From an uncultured Pirellulaceae bacterium (GTDB taxonomy: Bacteria > Planctomycetota > Planctomycetia > Pirellulales > Pirellulaceae), in assembly GCA_937941455.1 (NCBI GenBank), contig CALDHM010000001.1:53726-117725 (forward strand): DNA of 64,000 bases, in the 5' to 3' direction. The notes under the pieces were generated by a model. That model had not been told where the DNA came from. It searched no databases and worked only from the letters and a program-made list of their open reading frames with translations. This document shows positions 35,218 to 45,245 of the stretch, piece after piece. The number at the start of each line of letters is the position of its first letter. The stretch's first letter is position 1. A program made the position numbers and the translations under genes.

Positions 35218-37968
35218 ATGTTGCCAAAAATCAACAAACGCCAGAGGATGGCTGGTCCCGGTATTCTGTCGGCGCCGCTGAACTTTGTTGTTGCCCTTGG
35301 GTTGGCCTGTTTACCGCTGGCGGTATCCGCCGACGAGACGATCCGTCCATGGCGTTTCGTTTCTGCCGATTGCCATTTGCTCCCCGGTTCCTGGCGAATC
35401 GAGTCGGAGCGAACTACCCAGCTTGTACCAGGTGGAAGTCCGTCGGAACAGTGTCACCGGATCGATTTTACGTGCCACCTGGGGACTCAAGTCCTGATCG
35501 GTTGTGAGACCGAATCGGCCTACATCATTCCTGAGCTCGAAATTGCGCTCGATATTTGCGGGGAACATCCACCACTGCAGCTGATGGTCGAGGTGACCCT
35601 CCCCAAGACCCCCCACCCTGCGGGCAAGGGGCCGCTCACGACGTTACTGCCGGGGCCGACCTTGCAAGGGGCTCAGCAATGGCAGACCCTGCGGATGGGT
35701 GGCTTAGGCGATCCGCTTTCGGAAAAACTAAAAGAACGTGTCTGGATCCTTCGCCGCAAATATCCAACCGAAATCAACGATTCGGGAGCCTACATCTCGC
35801 GGGTCATCGTCAATGCCTATTCCCGACCCGGTCCCCACCGACTGTGGGTCAAGCAACCGGTGCTCACCGGCGTCGTGTCTGCGGTGGAGCATCCCTCGGG
35901 TCCCGTGATGCGGGACCTGCAGGTGACCTTGGCAGACTACGTGGGTGACGACGAGCGTCCAGCGGCGCGTAGCCAGCGGCAGGGGACGGTGATCGAGGTC
36001 GATCGCAGTCCGTTTTTCCCAAGAATTGTGCAGCACAACGGAGAACCCTTCGAATTCCTGCAGCAGATCGGCTTCAATACAATCCAACTGGCCGCAACGG
36101 CGACAGCCGACCAACTCAACCAGGCTCGGCAGTTGCAGCTCTGGTTGATCTGTCCGCCCCCCCCCTCAACCGGATTGAAGCCGATCGGCAATTTCTACGA
36201 TCCGGTATTGGCTTGGTCGGTGGGGGATGATTTGACTGCTTCCCAGTTGGTGGCGACACAAAATCTTGCGCGCGAGATACGAGACGCGGACTCGAAACGG
36301 AATCGGCCCTTGTTCGGCCACGCAGCTACAGGATACTCGCGAATCGCCGAGGTGGTCGATTTGTTGGCGGTTGGGAAATCGCCGATAGGAACGAATTTCT
36401 CGTTGGTTCGCTACAGCAATTGGATTCAGCGGATCGACAAGACTCTCGGTGGCCGTCTGCCGCTCTGCGTCGATGTGCAAACCGAGACGTTACCGCAAGT
36501 GATCCAGCAAGCCGGTGCGGTGACCGGCGGGATCTCGCCGACCCCACTCGATCGGGAGCAAATCAAGGGGCTGGTCTACGAAGGTTTGGCCGGTGGAGCC
36601 CGCGCGCTGCGGTTTCTCTCCCGCTCCCGCCTCGATTCGAACGATCCGCAAACACGCTTGCGGGTCTTGACCTTGCAATGGATCAATCAGGAAATCAGCC
36701 TGATCGAGCCTTGGGCTGTGGGCGGAGTGGTGATGGGGGAGGATCGGACCGAAGACGGAGTCGCGGTGACGACTCTCAAAACCAATCGCGGACAGTTGTT
36801 GCTCGTCCAACAGGTTACGGGCTGGGAGCATTACGCCGCGGGGGACGCCCCGATTCGCTCTTTACGGATTCCCGATACCTATTCGGCGACGGGTGATCAA
36901 GCGTATGTGCTGGAAGCAACCGGCTTGCGGCCCCTGACCACTGAACGGTTCACGGGAGGGGGGGCGATTCAAATCGATGCTTGTCCCGCGAACGCCGCGA
37001 TTCTGCTGACACAAAACCCGAGTGTCATCAATCGCATGACACAAATGATGGAAAGCTTTGGTCCAAACGCCCTGATCAATCGACGAGCCGATCTGACGCG
37101 GCAATGGTCGGCCTTCACCCAAGTCGCCGAAAACGAACTCAATCAAATGGGACGCAGCAACCCCATCGTCCGCAGCGCTCTCAACGATGCCCTCAACGCG
37201 GCGCAGCAAGCCGAATCGCTGCTGCTGACCAGCAGCCTGCAAACGGCACTGCCGTTCTACGATCAAGCGGACCAGCGGTTGGCCGTCGTGCGCCGCGAAT
37301 TGATCAACTTGGCTCGCGAGCAGTTCGCCAGTGAAACGTCGGCACCACTGCTGTCCCACATGAGCCTTCTGCCGCGGCATTGGGAGTTGGTAAGCCGCAT
37401 GCCGGCCATCGACGAAGCTCCCAACGGCTTGCCTGGAGGCGACTTCGAAGACCTTAATCATATGCTCGTCAACGGCTGGGAGCGCTCGACGAATCATGAC
37501 CAGCGGACCACGGTTCGATTGGAGTTGTCACCGCTGGCCGCCGGAGCCGGAGAAAGCGGTCTATTGATGAGCGTGACCGGTGAAATCGACGACAACCAGC
37601 TGTTCGATCAACCGCCGTTGACGATCCGTTCCGCACCCGTACCCGTTCGCAGTGGCCAGATGGTGTTGATTCACGGCTGGATTCGCATCGACTCGCCGTT
37701 GCAGGCCACTGAGGACGGGGTGATTATCTACGACACCCTGGCGGGACGACCTTTAGCATTGCGGTTTCCTGCGACGACGGGGTGGCAAGAGTTTAAGCTT
37801 TACCGCGCAGTCAGCGAGACGACTCAACTGCGGGTCGCCATCGAGATGAATGGCAAGGGGACGGCGATGCTCGATGAATTGACCGTGCGGACTGTCGATC
37901 TGCCCGATTATCCAGCCGGTCCTGGCGCACGAGGTGCCGACAATCGCCCGGCCGAACGTTCCCGCTAA
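35218..37968 (+). CDS. Large secreted protein with barrel-like middle, unknown function
   Basis: A 916-residue exported protein. I place the start at the ATG at 35218, giving a signal peptide whose hydrophobic core is NFVVALGLACLPLAVSA. Further upstream the open frame crosses the small minus-strand gene and is unlikely to be translated. The region at about residues 270-480 has a repeating strand/helix pattern (FEFLQQIGFNTIQLAATAT; GLVYEGLAGGARALRFLSR) that could be a TIM-barrel of glycoside-hydrolase type. The flanking parts are beta-rich and may be carbohydrate-binding. Catalytic acids cannot be assigned. The gene stands alone. Confidence 0.7.
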   Translation: MLPKINKRQRMAGPGILSAPLNFVVALGLACLPLAVSADETIRPWRFVSADCHLLPGSWRIESERTTQLVPGGSPSEQCHRIDFTCHLGTQVLIGCETESAYIIPELEIALDICGEHPPLQLMVEVTLPKTPHPAGKGPLTTLLPGPTLQGAQQWQTLRMGGLGDPLSEKLKERVWILRRKYPTEINDSGAYISRVIVNAYSRPGPHRLWVKQPVLTGVVSAVEHPSGPVMRDLQVTLADYVGDDERPAARSQRQGTVIEVDRSPFFPRIVQHNGEPFEFLQQIGFNTIQLAATATADQLNQARQLQLWLICPPPPSTGLKPIGNFYDPVLAWSVGDDLTASQLVATQNLAREIRDADSKRNRPLFGHAATGYSRIAEVVDLLAVGKSPIGTNFSLVRYSNWIQRIDKTLGGRLPLCVDVQTETLPQVIQQAGAVTGGISPTPLDREQIKGLVYEGLAGGARALRFLSRSRLDSNDPQTRLRVLTLQWINQEISLIEPWAVGGVVMGEDRTEDGVAVTTLKTNRGQLLLVQQVTGWEHYAAGDAPIRSLRIPDTYSATGDQAYVLEATGLRPLTTERFTGGGAIQIDACPANAAILLTQNPSVINRMTQMMESFGPNALINRRADLTRQWSAFTQVAENELNQMGRSNPIVRSALNDALNAAQQAESLLLTSSLQTALPFYDQADQRLAVVRRELINLAREQFASETSAPLLSHMSLLPRHWELVSRMPAIDEAPNGLPGGDFEDLNHMLVNGWERSTNHDQRTTVRLELSPLAAGAGESGLLMSVTGEIDDNQLFDQPPLTIRSAPVPVRSGQMVLIHGWIRIDSPLQATEDGVIIYDTLAGRPLALRFPATTGWQEFKLYRAVSETTQLRVAIEMNGKGTAMLDELTVRTVDLPDYPAGPGARGADNRPAERSR

Positions 37969-38084
37969 CGGCTGCGGCGGCGACAATCTGTTCGGTTCAT
38001 CTCGCGGCGACCAATACGGCGCTCGCGTAGATCGAAGTTCCGGTGCATCCGGTCGAGGCCGCAGTCGTCGCAACCAAAGTTGCC

Positions 38085-39206
38085 TTACTTTTGGTCTGGT
38101 TTGACGTAGGCCAGAGCCATCAAGGCGTAGGCGGTGGCCAAATTGGCGTCCCCTTCGTACCAGCGTCCCTCGGCGCCGTTGACCCAGGAGCCGTCGGGTT
38201 GTTGCCGAGCGACGAGTTCGGCCAGCAGTTCCGATTTCCAGCGGTGCGTAATCCCTTGGGCGTCGGTCAAATCCTCTTCGCCGATCGTATGCAACGCTTT
38301 GGCGAAGACGTGATAGTAATAGTACAATCCTTGTTCACCCATCCCCGGATTAGTCTTCAAATCGTAATGGCGGCGAATCCAATCGAGGGCCGCTTGGACG
38401 CGAATATCGTTCCGATCGACCCCGGCATAGAGAAAACTTTTGAGACCGGCGTAGGTCATCGAACCGTAGCTGCGTAGCCCCCCCTCGGGGCGCGCGGGGG
38501 CCTTACTCTCGCCGCTGTTGGCAGGGGAATAGATGAAGCCGCCGCGGTCGTCCGGGTGGACTTGGCCCACGTAGGCCTCTTGATTGTGTTCGGATGGCAG
38601 GTTTTGGCTGCGAGACAGAAACGTACGTACCTTTTGCATCGCCGTGCTGTTGGGGTCCTCGCCGGCCGCTACTAGGGCGTCGACGAAAAAGGAAGTGTTA
38701 CTCATGTCGGGCCGTTTGGATGAGCCGTAGCCTTGGCCGCCGTAGAAGGAACTGGCAAAACCATGCCCCTCTTCCTCGTCCCATTGGATCCGTTTCAGGA
38801 AAGAGGCGGCTCGGTTGATGACTTGATCGAACTTGCCGTCCTTGTTCGCAGCGGCGAAGGCCAGCAGGGCAATCGACGTTTCGTAATTGGTGAGACCAGC
38901 ATTGGTGTAGATGCCGCCGTCCTCCTTGATGAATTGCTCCAGATAGGTCAGCGCCTTGCTGACCGCTGGATCGGTGGGCGGGACGCCATGCTGCATGAGG
39001 GCGAAGGCGCAGAGGGCGGTCACGCCAGGGCTGATCGGTTTGCTGAAGGAACCATCTTGGCGGTCCTGTCCCTTTTCCCTCAGAAACGCAATCGCCCGCG
39101 AAACAGACTCTCGAAGCTTGACTTCGTCGGTCGTGGTGGCTTGCTGGGCCACCGCGGCATGTACGATCGCCATACTGACGATCACGAACAAAAATCGTTG
39201 GAACAT
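38085..39206 (-). CDS. Secreted prenyltransferase/squalene-oxidase repeat protein
   Basis: A 373-residue protein with signal peptide (MFQRFLFVIVSMAIVHAAVAQ) and an alpha/alpha-barrel made of repeats like those in squalene cyclases and prenyltransferases: DGSFSKPISPGVTALCAFAL, GGIYTNAGLTNYETSIALLA, GGLRSYGSMTYAGLKSFLY and QPDGSWVNGAEG. The DxDD cyclase acid motif is not visible, and the secretion signal argues against sterol or hopanoid synthesis. It more likely binds a polymer or peptide in the envelope. The gene is transcribed alone. Confidence 0.85.
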   Translation of the reverse strand: MFQRFLFVIVSMAIVHAAVAQQATTTDEVKLRESVSRAIAFLREKGQDRQDGSFSKPISPGVTALCAFALMQHGVPPTDPAVSKALTYLEQFIKEDGGIYTNAGLTNYETSIALLAFAAANKDGKFDQVINRAASFLKRIQWDEEEGHGFASSFYGGQGYGSSKRPDMSNTSFFVDALVAAGEDPNSTAMQKVRTFLSRSQNLPSEHNQEAYVGQVHPDDRGGFIYSPANSGESKAPARPEGGLRSYGSMTYAGLKSFLYAGVDRNDIRVQAALDWIRRHYDLKTNPGMGEQGLYYYYHVFAKALHTIGEEDLTDAQGITHRWKSELLAELVARQQPDGSWVNGAEGRWYEGDANLATAYALMALAYVKPDQK

Positions 39207-39370
39207 GGTCCCGTGCCTCTCTTCTGGAAAATGTCGTGGCAGGCACCGTCGACAACCTGCCGTTCAAACTGGAAAAACGGTTGATTTCTAACCGCGGCAA
39301 GGACGCGATTGAAGAAACACCGGGCCGAGGATCAAACACGTTGGCCTGGTTTGGGAACGCTCAGCCGATT

Positions 39371-39472
39371 CTGGCTTGTTCCCAAACCCCTTCAGCCGCA
39401 GGGCGCTAGCCCGCGCTTCTCGCGAAAACCGGACGCGAGCGCTTCGGCTAATTTTTCAGCGACAAAACCTAG
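39371..39472 (-). repeat. Dispersed ~100-bp intergenic repeat, copy C
   Basis: On the minus strand this copy begins CTAGGTTTTGTCGC and ends GGGAACAAGCCAG. Its core GGTTTTCGCGAGAAGCGCGG matches the copies at 23711 and 50031 closely. It lies directly at the end of groES, and the TAG of its first bases is the groES stop codon. Confidence 0.8.
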
Positions 39473-39762
39473 TCAATAATAGCGTAAATATCGGATTCGG
39501 CCATGATGAGGACTTTTTCGCCATTGAGTTCGATTTCGGTGCCGGCGTAGTTCGAGAACAGTACACGATCCCCTTCATTGATTTGCGGAGGGATGCGATT
39601 TCCCTGGCGATTCAGCTTGCCGCTCCCTACCGACAAGACTTTTCCTATTTGGGGACGAGTTTGGCTGGATTCTGGGAGGACGATCCCTCCGGTCGTTTTC
39701 GAGTCGGCCGCTAATCGCTTGATGACGACGTGTTCGCCAAGCGGTTCGATTCTTAGCTTCAT
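39469..39762 (-). CDS. groES: Co-chaperonin GroES
   Basis: Caps the GroEL chamber and regulates folding of substrate proteins. The protein starts KLRIEPLGEHVVIKRL and contains the mobile-loop region TTGGIVLPESS. It continues GKVLSVGSGKLNRQGNRIPPQINEGDRVLFSNYAGTEI and ends ESDIYAIID, all standard. The ATG at 39762 gives the canonical N-terminus; a TTG at 39780 would add six residues. No groEL gene is adjacent, so it is an orphan co-chaperonin here. Its stop codon lies in the first bases of a dispersed repeat. Confidence 0.93.
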   Translation of the reverse strand: MKLRIEPLGEHVVIKRLAADSKTTGGIVLPESSQTRPQIGKVLSVGSGKLNRQGNRIPPQINEGDRVLFSNYAGTEIELNGEKVLIMAESDIYAIID

Positions 39763-39780
39763 TGTTAACTTTTTGCTCAA

Positions 39781-40176
39781 CAGAGGGCGACAGTTGCCAC
39801 GAGCCTTTAATTTTGACTGCTGGTTCCTGGCGGTTCAACCCCCGACCATCAAGGTTCCCCCGCATCCTCCACGCAGATTAACCAGCAAAGTCCTCAGTGA
39901 CCAAAGTTTTCGAAGACGAATCCAAAATGCGTCGATACTTAGAAACGCGTCATCAGAGTCATTTTCGAGGCGCCGCTGAGGTTCCAACTCGACCAGCTAG
40001 TCCAGATCACGTGGATCACCGGGGACTTGACGCCCAGACCATGCCTGTTTCGGGGTTGGGGTTTTCGAGCGCTATTCCGGGTTTACCGACGAGCAACGCA
40101 AACGAGCAAGCGATCCCAACCCGCCGCAGCGTTATTCGACCAACCTGCATCACACCGTATAGTCGTGGATCATGCG
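39781..40176. other. Intergenic region, no gene seen
   Basis: Divergent gap of about 400 bases upstream of groES. The promoters of both neighbours should be here, but no canonical -35/-10 pair or CIRCE-like inverted repeat is obvious to me. Confidence 0.4.
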
Positions 40177-40776
40177 ATGAGTGTTCCGTTTGAATTCGCC
40201 TTGCCACCCTACGCCGATGACCCAGTGCCGTTCGTTAACGTGGAGGCTACGGCAACAACGGCGCCCCGCGCGCGAGTGGCTCCGATTCGGTTTCCGCATA
40301 TTCCGGCACGAGAACGGGTAGATGCCAAACCTCATCAATATTTTACGGCGACCGGCACCGTGCTGCGACGCGATGAAGCGCATCCGACGTCCGTCGCGCT
40401 GGAGTTGACGCCCCCCCCTACGACGACTGCGGATCGCCCTGCGGCCGGCGGCGATTCGGCGCAAGATCGTGGCGGCCGCAATCCGGTCACCGATCCCAAG
40501 GCCCCGGGCAAGCCACAAGCCCAACACGCCGCCCTGGTCTCGCCCGTACAGATCGCTCACATCGCGGCCTTGCTCCAACGCCGGATTGCAGTCAATTCTC
40601 GAATGGCACAACGTGATCGCGAAGCTATTTCCGTCGTCAATAATCTTCGTCGGCGAATCATCGACCACGGGCATGGCTTGGTTCATTCGTGTGCCGACGA
40701 TGCTCGAGTCTGGGAGTCGTTCGTTGAGTTGTGCCAGGCCTACACGGCTATCGCTCAGTTGCTCGAGGCGGGTTAA
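40177..40776 (+). CDS. Hypothetical protein with disordered N-terminal part
   Basis: A 199-residue protein with a low-complexity first 120 residues rich in Pro, Ala, Thr and Arg. A helical last 75 residues follow (AHIAALLQRRIAVNSRM; VVNNLRRRIIDHGHGL). No signal peptide, membrane segment or catalytic motif is seen. The ATG at 40177 opens MSVPFEFALPPYADDP. An upstream ATG at 40027 would add 50 residues of poor quality. A 178-codon minus-strand frame overlaps but looks less coding-like. I am moderately sure it is real and cannot assign a function. Confidence 0.45.
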   Translation: MSVPFEFALPPYADDPVPFVNVEATATTAPRARVAPIRFPHIPARERVDAKPHQYFTATGTVLRRDEAHPTSVALELTPPPTTTADRPAAGGDSAQDRGGRNPVTDPKAPGKPQAQHAALVSPVQIAHIAALLQRRIAVNSRMAQRDREAISVVNNLRRRIIDHGHGLVHSCADDARVWESFVELCQAYTAIAQLLEAG

Positions 40777-41106
40777 AAGCTGATGGTAACGACATCTGCG
40801 GCGACAACTCGAGGCGTCACCCAGGATGAGTGCTGGAGTCAGCGCTCAAAGCCGCGCCGACCGGGATTTTCTCATGCTTGTGCGATGTCGGAAGATGCCG
40901 GCCGGAACGACATGGCGACGGTTGGTGGTGGCCGGGGTCGCGCCTGAGCCGCCACGCGGTGCTGCGTTGTCTCGGTAGCTTTTCCTACGCTGCGCCGATT
41001 CGTTTTTCGTTCATGGGACGACGGCGGGCCGGTCTCGTTTCTCTGCCAGTTTGATCGATCCGCTCACATGGGAGGAGCCCTGCTAGAATAAAGGACGAGG
41101 ACCTCC
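40777..41106. other. Intergenic region, no feature seen
   Basis: These 330 bases upstream of the membrane-anchored protein and purE contain no gene, repeat copy or obvious hairpin. A promoter for the purE-purK group is expected here. Confidence 0.35.
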
Positions 41107-41694
41107 ATGAACGAGACGACTAATAACCTTGAGAAAAGTCGCCCGTCCCGGACGCGACTGCTGATGCTGGCCTTGCTTTGGATCGTGGTCTTGGGGGCGT
41201 CGGCGTGGACTGTAGCCCGTTGGTATCGACCGGAACAACCTCCGAAACCGCCACTCACGTACGATTTCGAGAATTTTGTCGTGGTGGAGCATGGCTGTCT
41301 GCTGCCGTGCCATCCCGAACTTGGCGAGTACATGCTGCGGATGTGGGTGGAGCAGGGGGGGATCAAGCTGCTCCAACTCGATGAACCCTTTCGTATCAAC
41401 CGCTCCGATGGCATTTCCCGCGATCGGAGGATTCCCGAGGTGCGTGCCGAAGGCCCGACGGGCCAACCGTTTCGAGTTCGCCAGTTCCTGTGGCGCTCGT
41501 ACCCCGATGCCGTCGAATACGACGTCACCTGGAAGGCGGACGAAACTGATTTAGAATTGGTGGTCGCGCACCGGTTTCGAGCTGAAATCGGTGTACTGGG
41601 GGGGGCGCGAATCAGCGATGATATGGAGTTCAAATGGCTGCTCGAGCCCTACGATCGTGAAGAATTTTTCAAGCTGATCGAAGGCCAAGAATGA
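41107..41694 (+). CDS. Membrane-anchored protein upstream of purE
   Basis: A 195-residue protein with one N-terminal membrane helix ([19 protein letters not shown], about residues 18-36). The extracytoplasmic domain of about 155 residues contains two cysteines in [14 protein letters not shown]. No known motif is visible. Its stop overlaps the purE start by four bases (41691-41694), so it is probably cotranscribed with purE and purK. No functional link is apparent. Confidence 0.65.
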   Translation: MNETTNNLEKSRPSRTRLLMLALLWIVVLGASAWTVARWYRPEQPPKPPLTYDFENFVVVEHGCLLPCHPELGEYMLRMWVEQGGIKLLQLDEPFRINRSDGISRDRRIPEVRAEGPTGQPFRVRQFLWRSYPDAVEYDVTWKADETDLELVVAHRFRAEIGVLGGARISDDMEFKWLLEPYDREEFFKLIEGQE

Positions 41695-42206
41695 AGGATA
41701 ATATCGAGATGAACGATCGAGAGGCACCTCCCGTGGTTGGTGTCGTCATGGGCAGCAAATCGGATTGGGAAACGATGGAGGAAGCGGCTCAGGTGCTGGC
41801 CCAATTCAGCGTACCGCACGAGTGCCGAGTGGTATCGGCGCATCGCACGCCAGACTGGATGGCCGAGTACGCAAGGACGGCCGTGGCGCGGGGGTTGAAG
41901 GTGATCATTGCCGGCGCGGGGGGGGCAGCCCATTTGCCTGGTATGCTCGCGTCCCACACGATTCTGCCTGTGCTGGGAGTGCCCGTGCAGAGTCGAGCCT
42001 TGCAGGGCCTCGATTCGCTCCTTTCGATCGTGCAAATGCCGGGAGGCGTACCGGTCGCCACCCTGGCGATCGGCGCTGCCGGTGCAAAAAACGCGGGATT
42101 GTTGGCGGTGCGGATTTTGGGCGTACACGACGCGACCTTGGCTGAAAAGCTGCAGGAGTTCCAGAACAACCAACGCGATGCCGTACTGCGGGATTCCCAT
42201 CTATGA
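41691..42206 (+). CDS. purE: N5-carboxyaminoimidazole ribonucleotide mutase (class I PurE)
   Basis: Interconverts N5-CAIR and CAIR in de novo purine synthesis. The N-terminal nucleotide-binding loop is [13 protein letters not shown], and the [13 protein letters not shown] loop carries the catalytic histidine. The C-terminal half contains [23 protein letters not shown]. Length is 171 residues, slightly longer than average because of an N-terminal extension; an ATG at 41709 would give the usual start. The stop overlaps purK by four bases, which is typical for this pair. Confidence 0.95.
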   Translation: MKDNIEMNDREAPPVVGVVMGSKSDWETMEEAAQVLAQFSVPHECRVVSAHRTPDWMAEYARTAVARGLKVIIAGAGGAAHLPGMLASHTILPVLGVPVQSRALQGLDSLLSIVQMPGGVPVATLAIGAAGAKNAGLLAVRILGVHDATLAEKLQEFQNNQRDAVLRDSHL

Positions 42207-43366
42207 GTCGAGGTCACGCGTTGCCGGCACCGATTCTGCCGGGTCAAACGGTGGGCATCTATGGCGGGGGTCAGTTGGGGCGGATGCTGGCCCAGGTCGC
42301 TCGCCGGATGGGCTATCGCGTTCACGTCTTCACCTCCGAGCGGGATTCCCCCGCTGCTCATTTTGCCAATCACGTGACCGTGGCTGACGATTCGGACGAA
42401 TCAGCCTTTCGCGCGTTCGCCAGTACGATCGACGTGCTGACGTTTGAGTTCGAGAATGTGTCGGCCGCCTCATTGAAATGGGTTCCGGAACAGGTGCCGA
42501 TTCGCCCTGGCCCCCAGGTCTTTTGGACCGCCCAGGATCGCAGACGCGAAAAGACCTTCTTGCAACAACACGGTTTGCCGACGCCGCCGTTTGCGCTTGT
42601 GGATTCGCGGGAACAATTGGCGGCGGCCGTGGTGCTGATCGGAACGCCCGCCGTCTTGAAAACCGCTGCCGGGGGCTATGACGGCAAAGGGCAAGCGGTG
42701 ATTCGCGACGCCAGCGACATCGACGCGGCATGGCATGCGGTTCAGGGAAGGCCGTCGACGCTGGAGGCCTTTGTCGATTTGGCCTGTGAGGTTTCCGTGA
42801 TCGTCGCTCGTGATGTCTATGGAGCGACGGCGGTTTACGGCCCCATCGAGAATCACCACGCCAATCACATCCTCGATCTGTCGATTTGCCCGGCCCGGGT
42901 CGGGCCGGCAATTGGCGCGGCTGCCTGCGAGATTGCTCGAAAAATTGCCTCGATCTTCGACTTGGTCGGATTGATCTGCATCGAATTTTTCGTGGCTCGC
43001 AGTGGTGAAGTTCTCGTCAATGAAATCGCCCCGCGTCCTCATAACTCGGGACATTTGACGATCGAAAGTTTTGCCACCAGTCAATTCGAGCAGCAACTCC
43101 GGTGCGTCTGCGGGTTGCCGCTGGGGAGCACGGCGCAGCGGACTCCAGCCGCGATGGCGAATTTGCTGGGCGATCTCTGGTTTCCTCTGGCACCAAGGTG
43201 GGAGGAATTGCTGCGGTACAACGAAACCTATCTGCACTTGTACGACAAGCACGAGGCTCGTCCGGGGCGCAAGATGGGTCATGTTACTGTATGCGCCACG
43301 GATGCGGAAACGGCGGCTCGCCGTGCTCGCGCGGCGCGAGCATCGCTAAGGCAAGATGCGGGTTGA
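42203..43366 (+). CDS. purK: 5-(carboxyamino)imidazole ribonucleotide synthase
   Basis: ATP-grasp enzyme that makes N5-CAIR from AIR, bicarbonate and ATP, supplying PurE. The N-terminal loop is [21 protein letters not shown]. The ATP-grasp core includes [16 protein letters not shown] and [17 protein letters not shown]. The metal-binding end is [18 protein letters not shown], a family hallmark. Length is 387 residues. The start lies in the purE stop (ATGA). Purine-dependent control elements were not seen upstream of the group. Confidence 0.96.
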   Translation: MSRGHALPAPILPGQTVGIYGGGQLGRMLAQVARRMGYRVHVFTSERDSPAAHFANHVTVADDSDESAFRAFASTIDVLTFEFENVSAASLKWVPEQVPIRPGPQVFWTAQDRRREKTFLQQHGLPTPPFALVDSREQLAAAVVLIGTPAVLKTAAGGYDGKGQAVIRDASDIDAAWHAVQGRPSTLEAFVDLACEVSVIVARDVYGATAVYGPIENHHANHILDLSICPARVGPAIGAAACEIARKIASIFDLVGLICIEFFVARSGEVLVNEIAPRPHNSGHLTIESFATSQFEQQLRCVCGLPLGSTAQRTPAAMANLLGDLWFPLAPRWEELLRYNETYLHLYDKHEARPGRKMGHVTVCATDAETAARRARAARASLRQDAG

Positions 43367-43449
43367 TCGAGTTTTCTAGCCGCCGCGTAGTTTCGAGATT
43401 CGACGCCCGCGCGAGCCATTCGTCAGCCCGTGATCGCCATCAACGCGAG

Positions 43450-43950
43450 TCACTTTGCGTCCCGGATTCGCTCGGAAATCGCGGCGATGGCTTCCTCGAA
43501 CCGGCCTTTGAACGGAAGTTGAGAAATCATCAACGCGATCAACGCCACTGCGACGCACCAAGGAAGAAAGTTCTGTTCAATCAAGCTGACCACGAGCAAG
43601 AATATCGCTGCACCCTCGATCAGTGCGAAGCGGATGACGGTCGACGATTGCAAGACACGCATCGCCGAGCGGGCGACGACCGAGGTGTCCTTTTTTTGCT
43701 CGGGGGTCAGAGCCTGCCCCAACATCTTGGCGGTATTGCGCGACACGAAAATCGGTACGATGAAGCTTGCCGGCAAAATAGAGATGGCTCCGATCGATGC
43801 GATAACGGTCAATGGAGTCAGTTCGAACTTCCAATCCCCCTTCGTAATCAGGAACAGGACGATGAGGGCGAATACGAACAAGCCGAAGCTCAACGCGCCG
43901 GCAATCAGCAGTAGCGACAAGTGACTGGGCGTGTTGTCGTTCGACTTCAT
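43450..43950 (-). CDS. Small polytopic membrane protein, unknown
   Basis: A 166-residue protein with four probable membrane helices: LLIAGALSFGLFVFALIVLFL (residues 13-33), LTVIASIGAISILPASFIVP, TVIRFALIEGAAIFLLVVSL and WCVAVALIALMISQL. A cytoplasmic charged loop lies between helices two and three. No motif identifies it. It stands alone, convergent with purK. Confidence 0.7.
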   Translation of the reverse strand: MKSNDNTPSHLSLLLIAGALSFGLFVFALIVLFLITKGDWKFELTPLTVIASIGAISILPASFIVPIFVSRNTAKMLGQALTPEQKKDTSVVARSAMRVLQSSTVIRFALIEGAAIFLLVVSLIEQNFLPWCVAVALIALMISQLPFKGRFEEAIAAISERIRDAK

Positions 43951-43989
43951 GGCGAAATCCGCCGAGGCGTACCAGGGGGTTGATGACGA

Positions 43990-44256
43990 TTAACTAGCCA
44001 GTTTCTGCATCAATTGGTTGACGAACTGGGCCACATGCTGGGGATCATCCTTTTCTCGCAGATGCTGGATGGTTGCTTCTTTGACCCCGAGTTTTTGCAG
44101 ATGGCCTACCAGGCTCTCCCAGCACTTCAGTCGCTTCTTCCCCTCGCTCAGATACAAATCTGTTACCAGTTCTTGAACCCGCTGCAAGCTGATCGAGTCG
44201 CGATTCTGGTAATATCTGCGAATGACTTGTTGTTGATATTTAGTGCGCTCAGTCAT
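43990..44256 (-). CDS. Small helical protein, 88 residues
   Basis: An all-helical charged protein (QQQVIRRYYQNRDSISLQRV; KKRLKCWESLVGHLQKLGV; HVAQFVNQLMQKLAS) without signal or membrane segment. Its composition and regular helices suggest a real, folded protein, perhaps binding another protein or nucleic acid. I do not recognise the family. It follows the NUDIX terminator hairpin at 44284-44308 and probably has its own promoter. Confidence 0.65.
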   Translation of the reverse strand: MTERTKYQQQVIRRYYQNRDSISLQRVQELVTDLYLSEGKKRLKCWESLVGHLQKLGVKEATIQHLREKDDPQHVAQFVNQLMQKLAS

Positions 44257-44283
44257 GGGCGGCTTGGTTCCTGCAGTTGGTAA

Positions 44284-44308
44284 AAAGTGGCACCGTATCC
44301 GCGGTGCC
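44284..44308 (-). terminator. Intrinsic terminator after the NUDIX gene
   Basis: On the minus strand the stem GGCACCG pairs with CGGTGCC around a six-base loop and is followed by ACTTTTT. It lies about 90 bases past the stop of the NUDIX gene and just before the 88-residue protein gene. Confidence 0.7.
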
Positions 44309-44401
44309 TACTGCGAATATCGGTGAACCTCGGATGCGAGGGTAACCTACTGTCGGGTTATTCCGTTTGTTCATGATAAACAACCGGAGGCCGTCCGCCA
44401 A

Positions 44402-44953
44402 TCAACATCGTTGGTCGATGAGCAAGAGGGCGACACATGTCGGCGCGTGGGTTATTTCGCCCGTGCGGATTTTTTCGACGGCAGCAGCCAGCGGCAGGCG
44501 GACGGCATCGATACGCTCCGTTCCCTCGGGCCGCCGCGGACAGTTGGTCAAGCCGCGGGCCAGATACAAGCGAGTAGGCGAACGAATGATCGTGGTAAAC
44601 GGGTCGACGGTTGTCAAATATTCCCAAGAGTCGGCTTGCAAACCAAGTTCCTCAGCCAATTCCCGCTTGGCCGTTTGTAGCGGATCTTCCCGCGGCTCGA
44701 TGCCGCCGCTGACCCCCTCAAGGGCAACTCGCCCGATCGCGTAATGGAATTCGGAGGTCAAATAGACGTGACGCTCATCATCGACCGCCAGAACACAGAC
44801 CCCTGGTTTCATCTCGACCACGACATGTTGCCCAGGAGCACCGTCGGGCCGGGTGACGCGGTCGACCCACAGGCGAACAAACGGGTCTGCGTATTTCTCG
44901 ACGGTTGCGTGAATTTTCCAGGGGCCATGTAATTGTGTGAGGTCGTCGTTCAC
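44402..44953 (-). CDS. NUDIX hydrolase (ADP-ribose pyrophosphatase type)
   Basis: Hydrolyses a nucleoside diphosphate linked to another group. The Nudix box G-x5-E-x7-RE-x2-EE-xG is visible as GGIEPREDP followed by LQTAKRELAEELGLQ. YLARGLTNC after it fits the ADP-ribose pyrophosphatase subgroup, but the substrate is not certain. I favour the GTG at 44953, with an AGGA site eight bases upstream, giving 183 residues. A GTG at 45010 would add 19. It appears monocistronic and ends before an intrinsic terminator. Confidence 0.85.
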   Translation of the reverse strand: MNDDLTQLHGPWKIHATVEKYADPFVRLWVDRVTRPDGAPGQHVVVEMKPGVCVLAVDDERHVYLTSEFHYAIGRVALEGVSGGIEPREDPLQTAKRELAEELGLQADSWEYLTTVDPFTTIIRSPTRLYLARGLTNCPRRPEGTERIDAVRLPLAAAVEKIRTGEITHAPTCVALLLIDQRC

Positions 44954-45245
44954 GCCGGGGATCCTGCTACTCGATGCTGACAACCTTCCTATGATACTGG
45001 TCCAAGCCACAGCGTGGCAGAGTCAAACGGTTGTTGTTGAAATCGCCGGATTCGAATGCGCGAGCGGTACGGCGTTTCCCTGCGGGACCAGGTGGGGTAT
45101 CAGCAGCCGATAGCGCGTGCGGTGCAGGGCAGCCAGAACCGCCCCTTCGGCGTCGAGGGCGGCGAATATCGAGCGAAATTTCGAGGGCCTCGCGAGAACA
45201 TTGGTCCGCTGGCTGGCGTGGGGGGCGCTGGCAGCCGAGGTTTCA